64,000 bases of DNA, taken from the NCBI RefSeq assembly GCF_900102505.1, contig NZ_FMVT01000008.1, positions 69,952 to 133,951 on the forward strand, given 5' to 3'. Below, piece by piece: positions 43,129 through 52,074 of the stretch; position 1 is the stretch's first letter; the number at the start of each line of letters is the position of its first letter. The notes beneath the pieces were generated by a model. That model had not been told where the DNA came from. It saw nothing but the letters and a program-made list of their open reading frames with translations, and ran no database searches. The position numbers and the translations under genes are program-made. Source of the DNA: Paracoccus tibetensis (lineage in GTDB: Bacteria > Pseudomonadota > Alphaproteobacteria > Rhodobacterales > Rhodobacteraceae).

Positions 43129-44779
43129 TCTGCCTCAGGCCACTGCCCCGGCCGACTACGTCGTCATCGGCGCCGGCAGCGCCGGCTGCGCGCTGGCCTA
43201 TCGCCTCACCGAGGCCGGGCGCAGCGTCACCCTGATCGAGTTCGGCGGCAGCGACGTCGGCCCGTTCATCCAGATGCCCGGCGCGCTGAGCTACCCGATG
43301 AACATGCCGCGTTATGACTGGGGCTTCGCCAGCCAGCCCGAGCCGAACCTGAACGGCCGCAGGCTGGCCACGCCGCGGGGCAAGGTGATCGGCGGCTCGT
43401 CCTCGATCAACGGCATGGTCTTCGTGCGCGGCAACCCCGAAGATTTCGAGCATTGGGCCGCAAGCGGTGCAACGGGATGGGATTTCGCATCGGTCCTGCC
43501 CTATTTCAAGCGCATGGAGACATGGCACGGCGAGCCGGCGTCGGACCTGCGCGGGTCGGACGGGCCGCTGCACGTGACGCGCGGCAAGCGCAAGAACCCG
43601 CTCTTCAACACCTTCATCGAGGCAGGCCGCCAGGCCGGCTGGCCCTACACGCCCGACTACAACGGCGCGAGCCAAGAGGGTTTCGGCCCGATGGAGGCGA
43701 CGATCTGGAAAGGCCGGCGCTGGTCGGCCGCGAATGCCTATCTCCGCCCGGCGCTGAAGACGGGGCGGCTGACGCTGGTGCGCGCGCTGGCCCGGCGCGT
43801 CCTCTTCGACGGCCGCCGCGCCATCGGGGTGGAGCTGGAACGAAAGGGTCGGGTCGAGGTGGCGCTTGCCGGGCGCGAGGTCGTCGTCGCGGCCAGCTCG
43901 ATCAACACGCCGAAGATCTTGATGCAGTCCGGGATCGGGCCGGCCGCGCATCTGGCGGAGCATGGCATCTCCGTCCTCGTCGACCGTCCGGGCGTCGGCG
44001 AGAACCTGCAGGACCATCTCGAGATCTACATGCAGTACAAGTCGCTGAAGCCGGTGACGCTCTACAGCTATTACAACCTTCTGGGCAAGAGCCGGGTCGG
44101 GGTCGAGTGGCTGCTGCAGAAGACCGGGCTCGGCGCCTCGAACCAGTTCGAAAGCTGCGGCTTCATCCGCTCGTCCGACGCGGTCCGCTATCCCGACATC
44201 CAGTATCACTTCCTGCCGCTGGCGGTGCGCTATGACGGCAAGTCGGCGGCGAAGGGTCACGGCTTCCAGGCCCATGTCGGGCCGATGCGGTCAAAATCGC
44301 GCGGCACGGTGCGGCTGGCCAGCCCGGACCCGTCCGCCGCGCCCGAGATCCGCTTCAACTACATGTCGCACGCGGATGACTGGGCCGAGTTCCGCGCCTG
44401 CGTGCGCCACACGCGCCGCATCTTCGACCAGCCCGCCTTCGCCGAATATCGCGGCGAGGAGATCCAGCCCGGCGCCGGCGTGCAGACCGATGCCCAGATC
44501 GACGCCTTCATCCGCGAGCATGCCGAATCGGCCTATCACCCCTGCGGCAGCGCGCGGATGGGGGCGGCGGACGACCCGATGGCGGTGGTGGACCCCGAGC
44601 TGCGAGTCATCGGCGCCGAGGGGCTGCGGGTCGCCGACAGCTCGATCTTCCCGCGCATCACGAACGGCAACCTCAACGCGCCATCGATCATGACGGGCGA
44701 GAAGGCGGCCGATCACATCCTGGGACGCGTTGCGGCTCCCGAGATCGAGCGCCCGTCGCAGGATCACGCGGCCGAATAG
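43115..44779 (+). CDS. betA: Choline dehydrogenase
   Basis: 554 residues, FAD-dependent GMC oxidoreductase. [20 protein letters not shown] is the dinucleotide-binding fold; [20 protein letters not shown] and the second GMC signature [18 protein letters not shown] follow; HPCGSARMG and [19 protein letters not shown] hold the catalytic His/Asn. ATG 43115 follows GGGAGG by five bases; ATG 43094 adds seven residues but has no site. It overlaps betB by 14 bases. Confidence 0.95.
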   Translation: MRPIDLPQATAPADYVVIGAGSAGCALAYRLTEAGRSVTLIEFGGSDVGPFIQMPGALSYPMNMPRYDWGFASQPEPNLNGRRLATPRGKVIGGSSSINGMVFVRGNPEDFEHWAASGATGWDFASVLPYFKRMETWHGEPASDLRGSDGPLHVTRGKRKNPLFNTFIEAGRQAGWPYTPDYNGASQEGFGPMEATIWKGRRWSAANAYLRPALKTGRLTLVRALARRVLFDGRRAIGVELERKGRVEVALAGREVVVAASSINTPKILMQSGIGPAAHLAEHGISVLVDRPGVGENLQDHLEIYMQYKSLKPVTLYSYYNLLGKSRVGVEWLLQKTGLGASNQFESCGFIRSSDAVRYPDIQYHFLPLAVRYDGKSAAKGHGFQAHVGPMRSKSRGTVRLASPDPSAAPEIRFNYMSHADDWAEFRACVRHTRRIFDQPAFAEYRGEEIQPGAGVQTDAQIDAFIREHAESAYHPCGSARMGAADDPMAVVDPELRVIGAEGLRVADSSIFPRITNGNLNAPSIMTGEKAADHILGRVAAPEIERPSQDHAAE

Positions 44780-44792
44780 CGGGCGCGGCGGC

Positions 44793-45428
44793 TCAGCTTG
44801 GCGGCGTGGTGCTGCGGGCCATGCGGCGGATGAAATCCGATAGCGCATGGCGCGCGGCTTCCAGCGGATCGGCGCCCGGATACCACTCCTCCATGCGCCT
44901 GTCGACGATGAGCCGCGCCAGCCCGAAGGCGAAGCTCCGCGCGGTGATGGCCAGCGCCTGGATGTCCTCGCGCGGATGCAGCTGCCCGTCGTCGCGGGCG
45001 CGCATCAGCATCCGCGTCATCAGCTCGTGCAGAGCGTCGACATAACGCCGCAACTGCGGCTGCGTCAGGATGTCGATCACCCGCCGCTCGGACAGAAGGC
45101 GGAACTGGCGCGGATGCTCGTGCGCCCATTTGAGATAGGCCTCGCCCAGGGAATGGAATTGCGCGAAGGGGTCCTGCGGATCGACCTGCACGACCGAGCG
45201 GGTGCAGATGTCCATGAGGTGCAGCAGCGCGTTCTCGGCTGCCGCGCAGTAGAGCGCCTCCTCATTCGGGAAGAGCCGGCCCAGATCGCATATCGGGATG
45301 TTCAGCTCCGTCGCCACCTCGACGAGAGCCGGCACCTGGGCCTGACGCGCGTCCAGAAGGTCGAGACCGGCGAGGAGCGCCCGCTCGTGAAGGCCCAGGG
45401 ACGGCTCGGAAGTGAGGTTCTTGGCCAT
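44793..45428 (-). CDS. TetR-like regulator with degenerate HTH
   Basis: 211 residues. The N-terminal region PALVEVATELNIPICDLGRL with FPNEEALYCAAAENAL aligns in layout with a TetR helix-turn-helix (..IA...G.....YYHF..K..L), but the usual recognition-helix residues are altered. The C-terminal helical domain (FAQFHSLGEAYLKWAHEHPR, QFRLLSERRVIDIL) looks like the WHG-type TetR C-terminal domain. It lies convergent to betA, 13 bases from its stop, and has spaced inverted repeats upstream. Target unknown. Confidence 0.7.
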   Translation of the reverse strand: MAKNLTSEPSLGLHERALLAGLDLLDARQAQVPALVEVATELNIPICDLGRLFPNEEALYCAAAENALLHLMDICTRSVVQVDPQDPFAQFHSLGEAYLKWAHEHPRQFRLLSERRVIDILTQPQLRRYVDALHELMTRMLMRARDDGQLHPREDIQALAITARSFAFGLARLIVDRRMEEWYPGADPLEAARHALSDFIRRMARSTTPPS

Positions 45429-45447
45429 CGTTCAGCTCATGCTCCGC

Positions 45448-45508
45448 GCAACTTGGACCACGTCACGGCAATACCTTAGGGCAGGATGCCGCTCTGCGGT
45501 CAAGTTGC
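45448..45508. promoter_or_regulatory. Widely spaced inverted repeat GCAACTTG ... CAAGTTGC
   Basis: Perfect eight-base arms at 45448-45455 and 45501-45508, with centres 53 bases apart, about five helical turns, in the promoter region of the TetR-like gene. The arms extend further (GGACC / GGT) with a one-base offset. Possible autoregulatory operator pair. Confidence 0.4.
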
Positions 45509-45540
45509 AAGCATTTAACTGCACAATTTGAACGGATGGC

Positions 45541-45567
45541 GTCTGCCCGCGCGCGGCGCGGGCAGAC
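45541..45567 (-). terminator. Twelve-base-pair perfect hairpin after typA
   Basis: GTCTGCCCGCGC and GCGCGGGCAGAC around a three-base loop, six bases after the typA stop on the minus strand. Very stable; no T-run follows, so termination may not be purely intrinsic. Confidence 0.7.
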
Positions 45568-45573
45568 GCAGGC

Positions 45574-47394
<1,821 letters not shown>

Positions 47395-47462
47395 GAGGCC
47401 TTCCTAGCGGTTCGGGGTCCGCCTAGCGGATAAGGCCCATGATTGAAAGCCCGCAAATGGCG

Positions 47463-47491
47463 AAGGCCGCCGTCGCGGGGACGGCGGCCTT
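47463..47491 (-). terminator. Eleven-base-pair hairpin downstream of the glycine-rich membrane protein
   Basis: AAGGCCGCCGT / ACGGCGGCCTT around a seven-base loop, 30 bases after the stop of the minus-strand gene at 47521. Strong stem; likely terminator, also insulating typA. Confidence 0.7.
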
Positions 47492-47520
47492 GCTTTGTAA
47501 CGCTCAGGCGACGCTGCGGG

Positions 47521-48630
47521 TCAGACCCGACGGCGGCGCAGCGCGCCCCAGACCTTGCCCGCATCGCGGTCCTGGCCGCCCTTGATCGCGCCCATCCAGG
47601 CGGCGACACCGGCCACGAGGGCCGAGACGGCGAGGAACAGTGCCGTCCAGACAGCCGCACGGCGCGCGGTCTCGGTTGCCTCGATGGCGGCATCCTGCGC
47701 TTCCTGCAGCCGCGCCTCGGCCTCGGCCTGAAGCTCGGCAGCGCGTGCCTCGGCCTGCGCCAGGGCCTCCTCGGCCTGGGCCTGCGCCTCGTCGATCCGG
47801 GCCTGCGCCTCGCTGCGCAGGGTCTGGACCGCATCGACCGCCTCCTGCACGCGCGCGTCGATCTGCGCGGGCGTCAGCGTCGTGCGTGCGGCCAAGGCGG
47901 CGCGCAGGTAGTCCAGGTCGTCCTCGGGGATCTCGCCGGTGCGCAGAAGCGTGCCCATCATGCTGACGAACTGGCTGCGGATCGCCTCGTCCGAGAATTG
48001 CTCGGGCGCGGCCGCGTCGCTGCGGAAGAAGCGGTCCGCCACGTAGTCGACCGGATCGCCGCCAAGCTCCGACAGGCCGGAAGCCGCGCCGCCCGCCAGT
48101 TGCCCGACGCCGCTGATCGCGCCGCCCGCAACCTGGCCGACGCCGCCGGCAACGCCGCCCGCCAGCTGGCCCGCGCCCTGAAGGGCGCCGCCCACGGCCG
48201 CGCCGCCGGCCTCGACCGCCGTCGCCGCCGCATTGCCCGCGGCGCGCACGCCGCTGCTGACGGCCCCGGCCGCCAGAAGGCCGGTCAGGATCACGCCGAT
48301 GGACCAAACGGTCAGGCCGTGGATGCCGTCTCGCGCCTCGGTCTCGTCCTCGGCGCCCCCGTGACGCACGCGCATCCGCCCGGCGATGTAGCCGCCAAGC
48401 GCATAGACCGCGACCATCGACAGGAAGGCGAAGAGGCCGACGAGGATCAGGGCGAAGCGCCCCAGTCCCTCGCCGGGCTCGGCCGAGACCGAGCCGAGGC
48501 CCAGGGCCGCCGTGAAGCCGGTGAACACGAAGGACGCGCCGGCCGCGATCGCGGCCCCGGCAAGAATGGCCGCCCAGTCAACGTTTGCGCGGCGGCCTTG
48601 GTCGGCGCGCGCGGCAACGGGGTCTTGCAT
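47521..48630 (-). CDS. Glycine-rich membrane protein with coiled coil
   Basis: 369 residues. N-terminal helices (DWAAILAGAAIAAGASFVFT; FALILVGLFAFLSMVAVYAL; WSIGVILTGLLAAGAVSSGV), then a glycine-zipper tract (GGALQGAGQLAGGVAGGVGQ, VAGGAISGVGQLAGG) that could insert in or span membranes, a soluble segment (DYVADRFFRSDAAAPEQFSD), an Ala/Glu coiled coil (ARIDEAQAQAEEALAQAEAR) and a last helix (AVWTALFLAVSALVAGVAAW). Related alphaproteobacterial proteins are often labelled PhnA-like or TIGR04086-like without functional evidence. AAGGA lies upstream of ATG 48630. A 24-residue membrane peptide is encoded 12 bases before it. Confidence 0.75.
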   Translation of the reverse strand: MQDPVAARADQGRRANVDWAAILAGAAIAAGASFVFTGFTAALGLGSVSAEPGEGLGRFALILVGLFAFLSMVAVYALGGYIAGRMRVRHGGAEDETEARDGIHGLTVWSIGVILTGLLAAGAVSSGVRAAGNAAATAVEAGGAAVGGALQGAGQLAGGVAGGVGQVAGGAISGVGQLAGGAASGLSELGGDPVDYVADRFFRSDAAAPEQFSDEAIRSQFVSMMGTLLRTGEIPEDDLDYLRAALAARTTLTPAQIDARVQEAVDAVQTLRSEAQARIDEAQAQAEEALAQAEARAAELQAEAEARLQEAQDAAIEATETARRAAVWTALFLAVSALVAGVAAWMGAIKGGQDRDAGKVWGALRRRRV

Positions 48631-48642
48631 GATGGATTTTCC

Positions 48643-48717
48643 TTAACGGAGACCGAGGAACGAGAGGATGAACAGGACGACCACGATGAGGCCGACGATA
48701 TAGATGATGGAGTTCAT
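48643..48717 (-). CDS. 24-residue single-helix membrane peptide
   Basis: Minus-strand ATG 48717 preceded by AAAGGGC, stop TAA 48643-48645. The peptide begins MNSIIYIVGLIVVVLFILSF and ends LGLR: one membrane helix with a C-terminal Arg. Near-identical mini-proteins (MN.IIYIVGLVV.VL..LSFLGLR) occur in many alphaproteobacteria without known function. It sits 12 bases upstream of the glycine-rich membrane protein gene and is probably co-transcribed. Confidence 0.7.
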   Translation of the reverse strand: MNSIIYIVGLIVVVLFILSFLGLR

Positions 48718-48823
48718 GAGTTGCCCTTTCCGGTTCGACCCGGCGCCCCAATGGGGCGCCTTCAGCGGGTGCTTGCTCGGGCCAACTGCCTGAACCGCAA
48801 GACGGTTCCGCGCCGCCGAAGAA

Positions 48824-49585
48824 TCAGGCGGTGGCCCGCCTGATCCAGTCGAGCCCGTGGAAGGTCTGCCGGGCGGGCGTGTATTCGGCGCTGATCCAGC
48901 CGCGATAGCCCTGCTCGTCCAGCAGCCGAAAGAAGGCGGGGTAGTCGATGCTGCCGCCATCGGGCTCATGCCGGCCCGGATGCCCCGCAATTTGGATGTG
49001 GCGCACCAGGGACGCCACGCGCATCCAGGAGGCGCGCATGTCGCCCGAGATGATCTGCGCGTGATAGGCGTCGAATTGCAGCCCCAGGTTCGGCGCGCCG
49101 ACCTCGGCGATGATCTGCTGGGCGGTGGCGAAGTCATGGAGGAAGTAGCCGGGGTTCTCGACGACATTGCGCGGCTCGATCGTCAGGCTCGTGTGGGGCG
49201 CGCGTTCGGCCGCCCAGCTGAGATTCTCGGCAAAGACCTGCCGCGCGGCCTCGCCCTCGGCCCGGCCCGCGACCACATGGATGTGGCGCACGCGCAGCGC
49301 CTCGGCCACGCGCAGGCTGCGCTCGAAGTCGCGGCGGAAGCGGTCCTGCACGCCCGGCACGGCGGCGAAGCCCCGCGGCCCGCCGGTCCAGTTCGGCGGC
49401 GGCGTGTTGATCAGCACGATCTCGACCCCGGCCGAGACGGCGGCGCGGTAGAGGTCGCGCGCGGGCAGATCGTAGGGATAGAGGATCTCGACCCCGGTGA
49501 AGCCCGCATCGGCGGCGGCCGCGAAGCGCGACAGCATCGGCAGTTCGGTGAAGAGCATGGTCAGGTTGGCGGCGAAGCGCGGCAC
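48824..49585 (-). CDS. Hydroxypyruvate-isomerase-like TIM-barrel protein
   Basis: 253 residues from a GTG start three bases after the DUF1285 stop (GGAG upstream). PRFAANLTMLFTELPMLSRF, GFTGVEILYPYDLPA, INTPPPNWTGGPRGFA, TIEPRNVVENPGYFLHDFAT and LQFDAYHAQIISGDM match the Hyi/xylose-isomerase-like family, with metal-binding Glu and Asp residues. Family members interconvert hydroxypyruvate and tartronate semialdehyde or act on erythrose sugars; no glyoxylate genes are beside it, so substrate is open. Confidence 0.85.
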   Translation of the reverse strand: MPRFAANLTMLFTELPMLSRFAAAADAGFTGVEILYPYDLPARDLYRAAVSAGVEIVLINTPPPNWTGGPRGFAAVPGVQDRFRRDFERSLRVAEALRVRHIHVVAGRAEGEAARQVFAENLSWAAERAPHTSLTIEPRNVVENPGYFLHDFATAQQIIAEVGAPNLGLQFDAYHAQIISGDMRASWMRVASLVRHIQIAGHPGRHEPDGGSIDYPAFFRLLDEQGYRGWISAEYTPARQTFHGLDWIRRATA

Positions 49586-49588
49586 GGC

Positions 49589-50137
49589 TCAGGGCTCCAG
49601 CGCGAAGAAACGCGCCTGCGAGACAAGGCCGATGCGGCCATCCGCGCCTTCCTGCGCCTCGGCGGCGAGGCGGTAGAAGGTCTTGCGGTCGATCAGCGCC
49701 TCGAGCCCGCCGCGGACATGGACATAGGGTCGCGGCGCCTCGGCGCTGCCGCGCAGGATGATGGGGTTGTCCGGCCCGGCCGCGACCGTCTCGCCCGTGT
49801 TGGTCGTGAAGGTGACGCGGTCCGGCGCGATCTCGGCGTCCACCGCCAGGAACGGCGCGTCCTCGACAGTGATGCCGACTTTCTCGACCGGGGTCACGAG
49901 AAAGAACCGCTCGCCCTCGCGCTTCAGGATCGAGGCGAAGAGCTGCACCATCGCCGGCCGGCCGATGGGCGAGCCCTCGTGCCACCAGCTGCCGTCGGCG
50001 CGGATCACGATGTCCAGCTCGCCGCAATAGGGCGGATTCCACAGATGGACCGGTGCCGGCCCGCCCTTGCGGCCCGCTGCCCGCGCCGCGGCGGCGATGC
50101 CTTGCGCACTCACGCTATTGTCACCGTTCTCGGCCAT
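49589..50137 (-). CDS. DUF1285 protein
   Basis: 182 residues, soluble. VHLWNPPYCGELDIVIRADG, SWWHEGSPIGRPAMVQLFAS and FLVTPVEKVGITVEDAPFLA are the DUF1285 signature. Function unknown. It is divergent from moxR (63-bp gap); in many alphaproteobacteria DUF1285 genes neighbour moxR operons, as here. Confidence 0.88.
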   Translation of the reverse strand: MAENGDNSVSAQGIAAAARAAGRKGGPAPVHLWNPPYCGELDIVIRADGSWWHEGSPIGRPAMVQLFASILKREGERFFLVTPVEKVGITVEDAPFLAVDAEIAPDRVTFTTNTGETVAAGPDNPIILRGSAEAPRPYVHVRGGLEALIDRKTFYRLAAEAQEGADGRIGLVSQARFFALEP

Positions 50138-50200
50138 TGTGTCTGGTTGCCCTTCCCGGAACTGCTATGCTCCGCTCTAAAGCAGCGGAAAGGCATTGTC

Positions 50201-51208
50201 ATGGGCGACGACGAGAATCTGGTGCCTCAGGTGACCGCGCTGGCCGAGACGCTGGCCGAGGCGCGCCGCGCCGTCGAGCAGCGTTTCGTCGGCCAGCACG
50301 CGGTGGTCGAGCAGGTGCTGGCGGCCATCCTGGCGGGCGGGCACGCGCTGCTGGTCGGCCAGCCCGGCCTCGGCAAGACGATGCTGGTGGACACGCTGTC
50401 CACGGTCCTCGGCCTCGGCAGCCAGCGCATCCAGTTCACGCCCGACCTGATGCCCGCCGACATCCTCGGTTCGGAAGTTCTGGACGCGTTGCCCGACGGC
50501 ACCCGCGCCTTCCGCTTCATCGAGGGGCCGGTCTTCACCCAGCTTCTGATGGCGGACGAGATCAACCGCGCCAGCCCCCGCACCCAGTCCGCCCTGCTGC
50601 AGGCCATGCAGGAGCGCGAGGTGACCATCTCGGGCCAGCACCGCCCGCTCGGCCGGCCCTTCCATGTCCTCGCGACGCAGAACCCGATCGAGCAGGAGGG
50701 GACCTACCCGCTGCCCGAGGCGCAGTTGGACCGCTTCCTTCTGCAGATCGACGTGGACTATCCCGACCGCGCGACCGAGCGCGAGATCCTGCTGGCGACC
50801 ACCGGCCTCGAGGAGGGCGCCGCCCATGCCGCCTTCACCCCGGACGGGCTGATCGCGGCGCAGCGCCTCATCCGCCAGATGCCCGTGGGCGAGGCGGTGG
50901 TTGACGCGATCCTGGACCTTGTCCGCGCCGCCCGGCCGGGCGAGACCGACGGCGCGCCCTGGCTTGCGGATGCGCTGCTCTGGGGGCCGGGGCCGCGCGC
51001 GGCGCAGGCGCTGATGCTGGTGACGCGGGCGCGCGCCGTCCTGAACGGCCGCTTCGCGCCCACGCTGGACGATGTCGAGGCGATGGCGGCACCCGTCCTG
51101 CGCCACCGCTTGGCCCTGACTTTCGCCGCCCGCGCGCGCGGCGAGACGGTGGACGCCGTCATCGCGCGGCTTCTGGACGACCGGCAGGCAGGCCGCCGCG
51201 CCGCATGA
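50201..51208 (+). CDS. MoxR-family AAA ATPase
   Basis: 335 residues. Walker A HALLVGQPGLGKTMLVDTLS, FTPDLMPADILGSEVLDALP, Walker B LLMADEINRASPRTQSALLQ, AMQEREVTISGQHRPL, sensor 1 VLATQNPIEQEGTYPLPEAQ, LDRFLLQIDVDYPD. MoxR ATPases act as chaperones for maturation of VWA-containing or metal-dependent complexes. ATG 50201 has AAAGG upstream. It heads an operon with DUF58, DUF4159 and amidotransferase-like genes. Confidence 0.94.
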   Translation: MGDDENLVPQVTALAETLAEARRAVEQRFVGQHAVVEQVLAAILAGGHALLVGQPGLGKTMLVDTLSTVLGLGSQRIQFTPDLMPADILGSEVLDALPDGTRAFRFIEGPVFTQLLMADEINRASPRTQSALLQAMQEREVTISGQHRPLGRPFHVLATQNPIEQEGTYPLPEAQLDRFLLQIDVDYPDRATEREILLATTGLEEGAAHAAFTPDGLIAAQRLIRQMPVGEAVVDAILDLVRAARPGETDGAPWLADALLWGPGPRAAQALMLVTRARAVLNGRFAPTLDDVEAMAAPVLRHRLALTFAARARGETVDAVIARLLDDRQAGRRAA

Positions 51209-52074
51209 GCCTGACGCCCGCCCAGCTGCGCGCCCGTGCCGAAAGCGCCAGCGGCGCGCTGCCCGCGCTGCTTCTGGCCGCCGAGCGGCTGGCACAGCAG
51301 GTGGCGCCGGGCGCGCATGGCCTGCGCCGGGCAGGTCCGGGCGAGGATTTCTGGCAATATCGCCCCGCCTCCAGCGGCGACAGCGCGCGGAGCATCGACT
51401 GGCGCCGCTCGGCCCGGTCGGACGCGCAGTTCGTGCGCGACCGCGAGGCGCAGACGGCGCAGACCGCCGCCATCTGGGTCTCGGGCGGTCGGGGCATGGA
51501 CTTCACCGGCGCCGAGGGGCGCGAGACCAAGCTGGATCGCGCGCGGCTTCTGGCGGTCGCGCTGGCGATGCTGCTTCTGCGCGGCGGCGAGAAGGTCGGC
51601 CTGCTTGGCGAGCCTGCCCGCACCGGCCGCCTCCAGGCCGAGCGCCTGGCCGAGAGCCTGCTCGCGGCGGCGCCCATGGCGCAGGATGACGCCGCCCCGC
51701 CGGCCGCCGCGCTGCGGCCACAATCGCGCGTGGTGCTGATCTCGGACTTCCTGGCGCTGCCGGACTGGCTGCCGGCCTTCCTGGCGCGGGCGGCGGGCAG
51801 CGGGGTCACCGGCGTCATCATCCAGCTGCTCGACCCCGACGAGGAGAGCTTCCCCTACGAGGGCGCCGCCGTCTTCCGCTCGGCCGGAGGCGGGCTTCGC
51901 CACGAAAGCCGCGACGCGGGCGGGCTGCGCGCCGCCTATCTGGACCGCCTGGCCGAACGCCGCGCCTTCCTGGCGGCCGAGGCCATGCGGGCCGGCTGGC
52001 AGTTCGGCCATGCCAGCACGGCCGAGCCGCCGTCCGACCGGCTCGGCTGGCTCTGGCGGGTGTTGGGGGGCTGA
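51205..52074 (+). CDS. DUF58 protein
   Basis: 289 residues. The DUF58 core GEDFWQYRPASSGDSARSID with WRRSARSDAQFVRDREAQTA is diagnostic; the rest has the VWA-like fold layout (AIWVSGGRGMDF, SRVVLISDFLALPDWL). DUF58 and MoxR pairs are a recurring module of unknown client. ATGA overlap with moxR; the next ATG overlaps its stop by one base. Confidence 0.9.
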   Translation: MSLTPAQLRARAESASGALPALLLAAERLAQQVAPGAHGLRRAGPGEDFWQYRPASSGDSARSIDWRRSARSDAQFVRDREAQTAQTAAIWVSGGRGMDFTGAEGRETKLDRARLLAVALAMLLLRGGEKVGLLGEPARTGRLQAERLAESLLAAAPMAQDDAAPPAAALRPQSRVVLISDFLALPDWLPAFLARAAGSGVTGVIIQLLDPDEESFPYEGAAVFRSAGGGLRHESRDAGGLRAAYLDRLAERRAFLAAEAMRAGWQFGHASTAEPPSDRLGWLWRVLGG

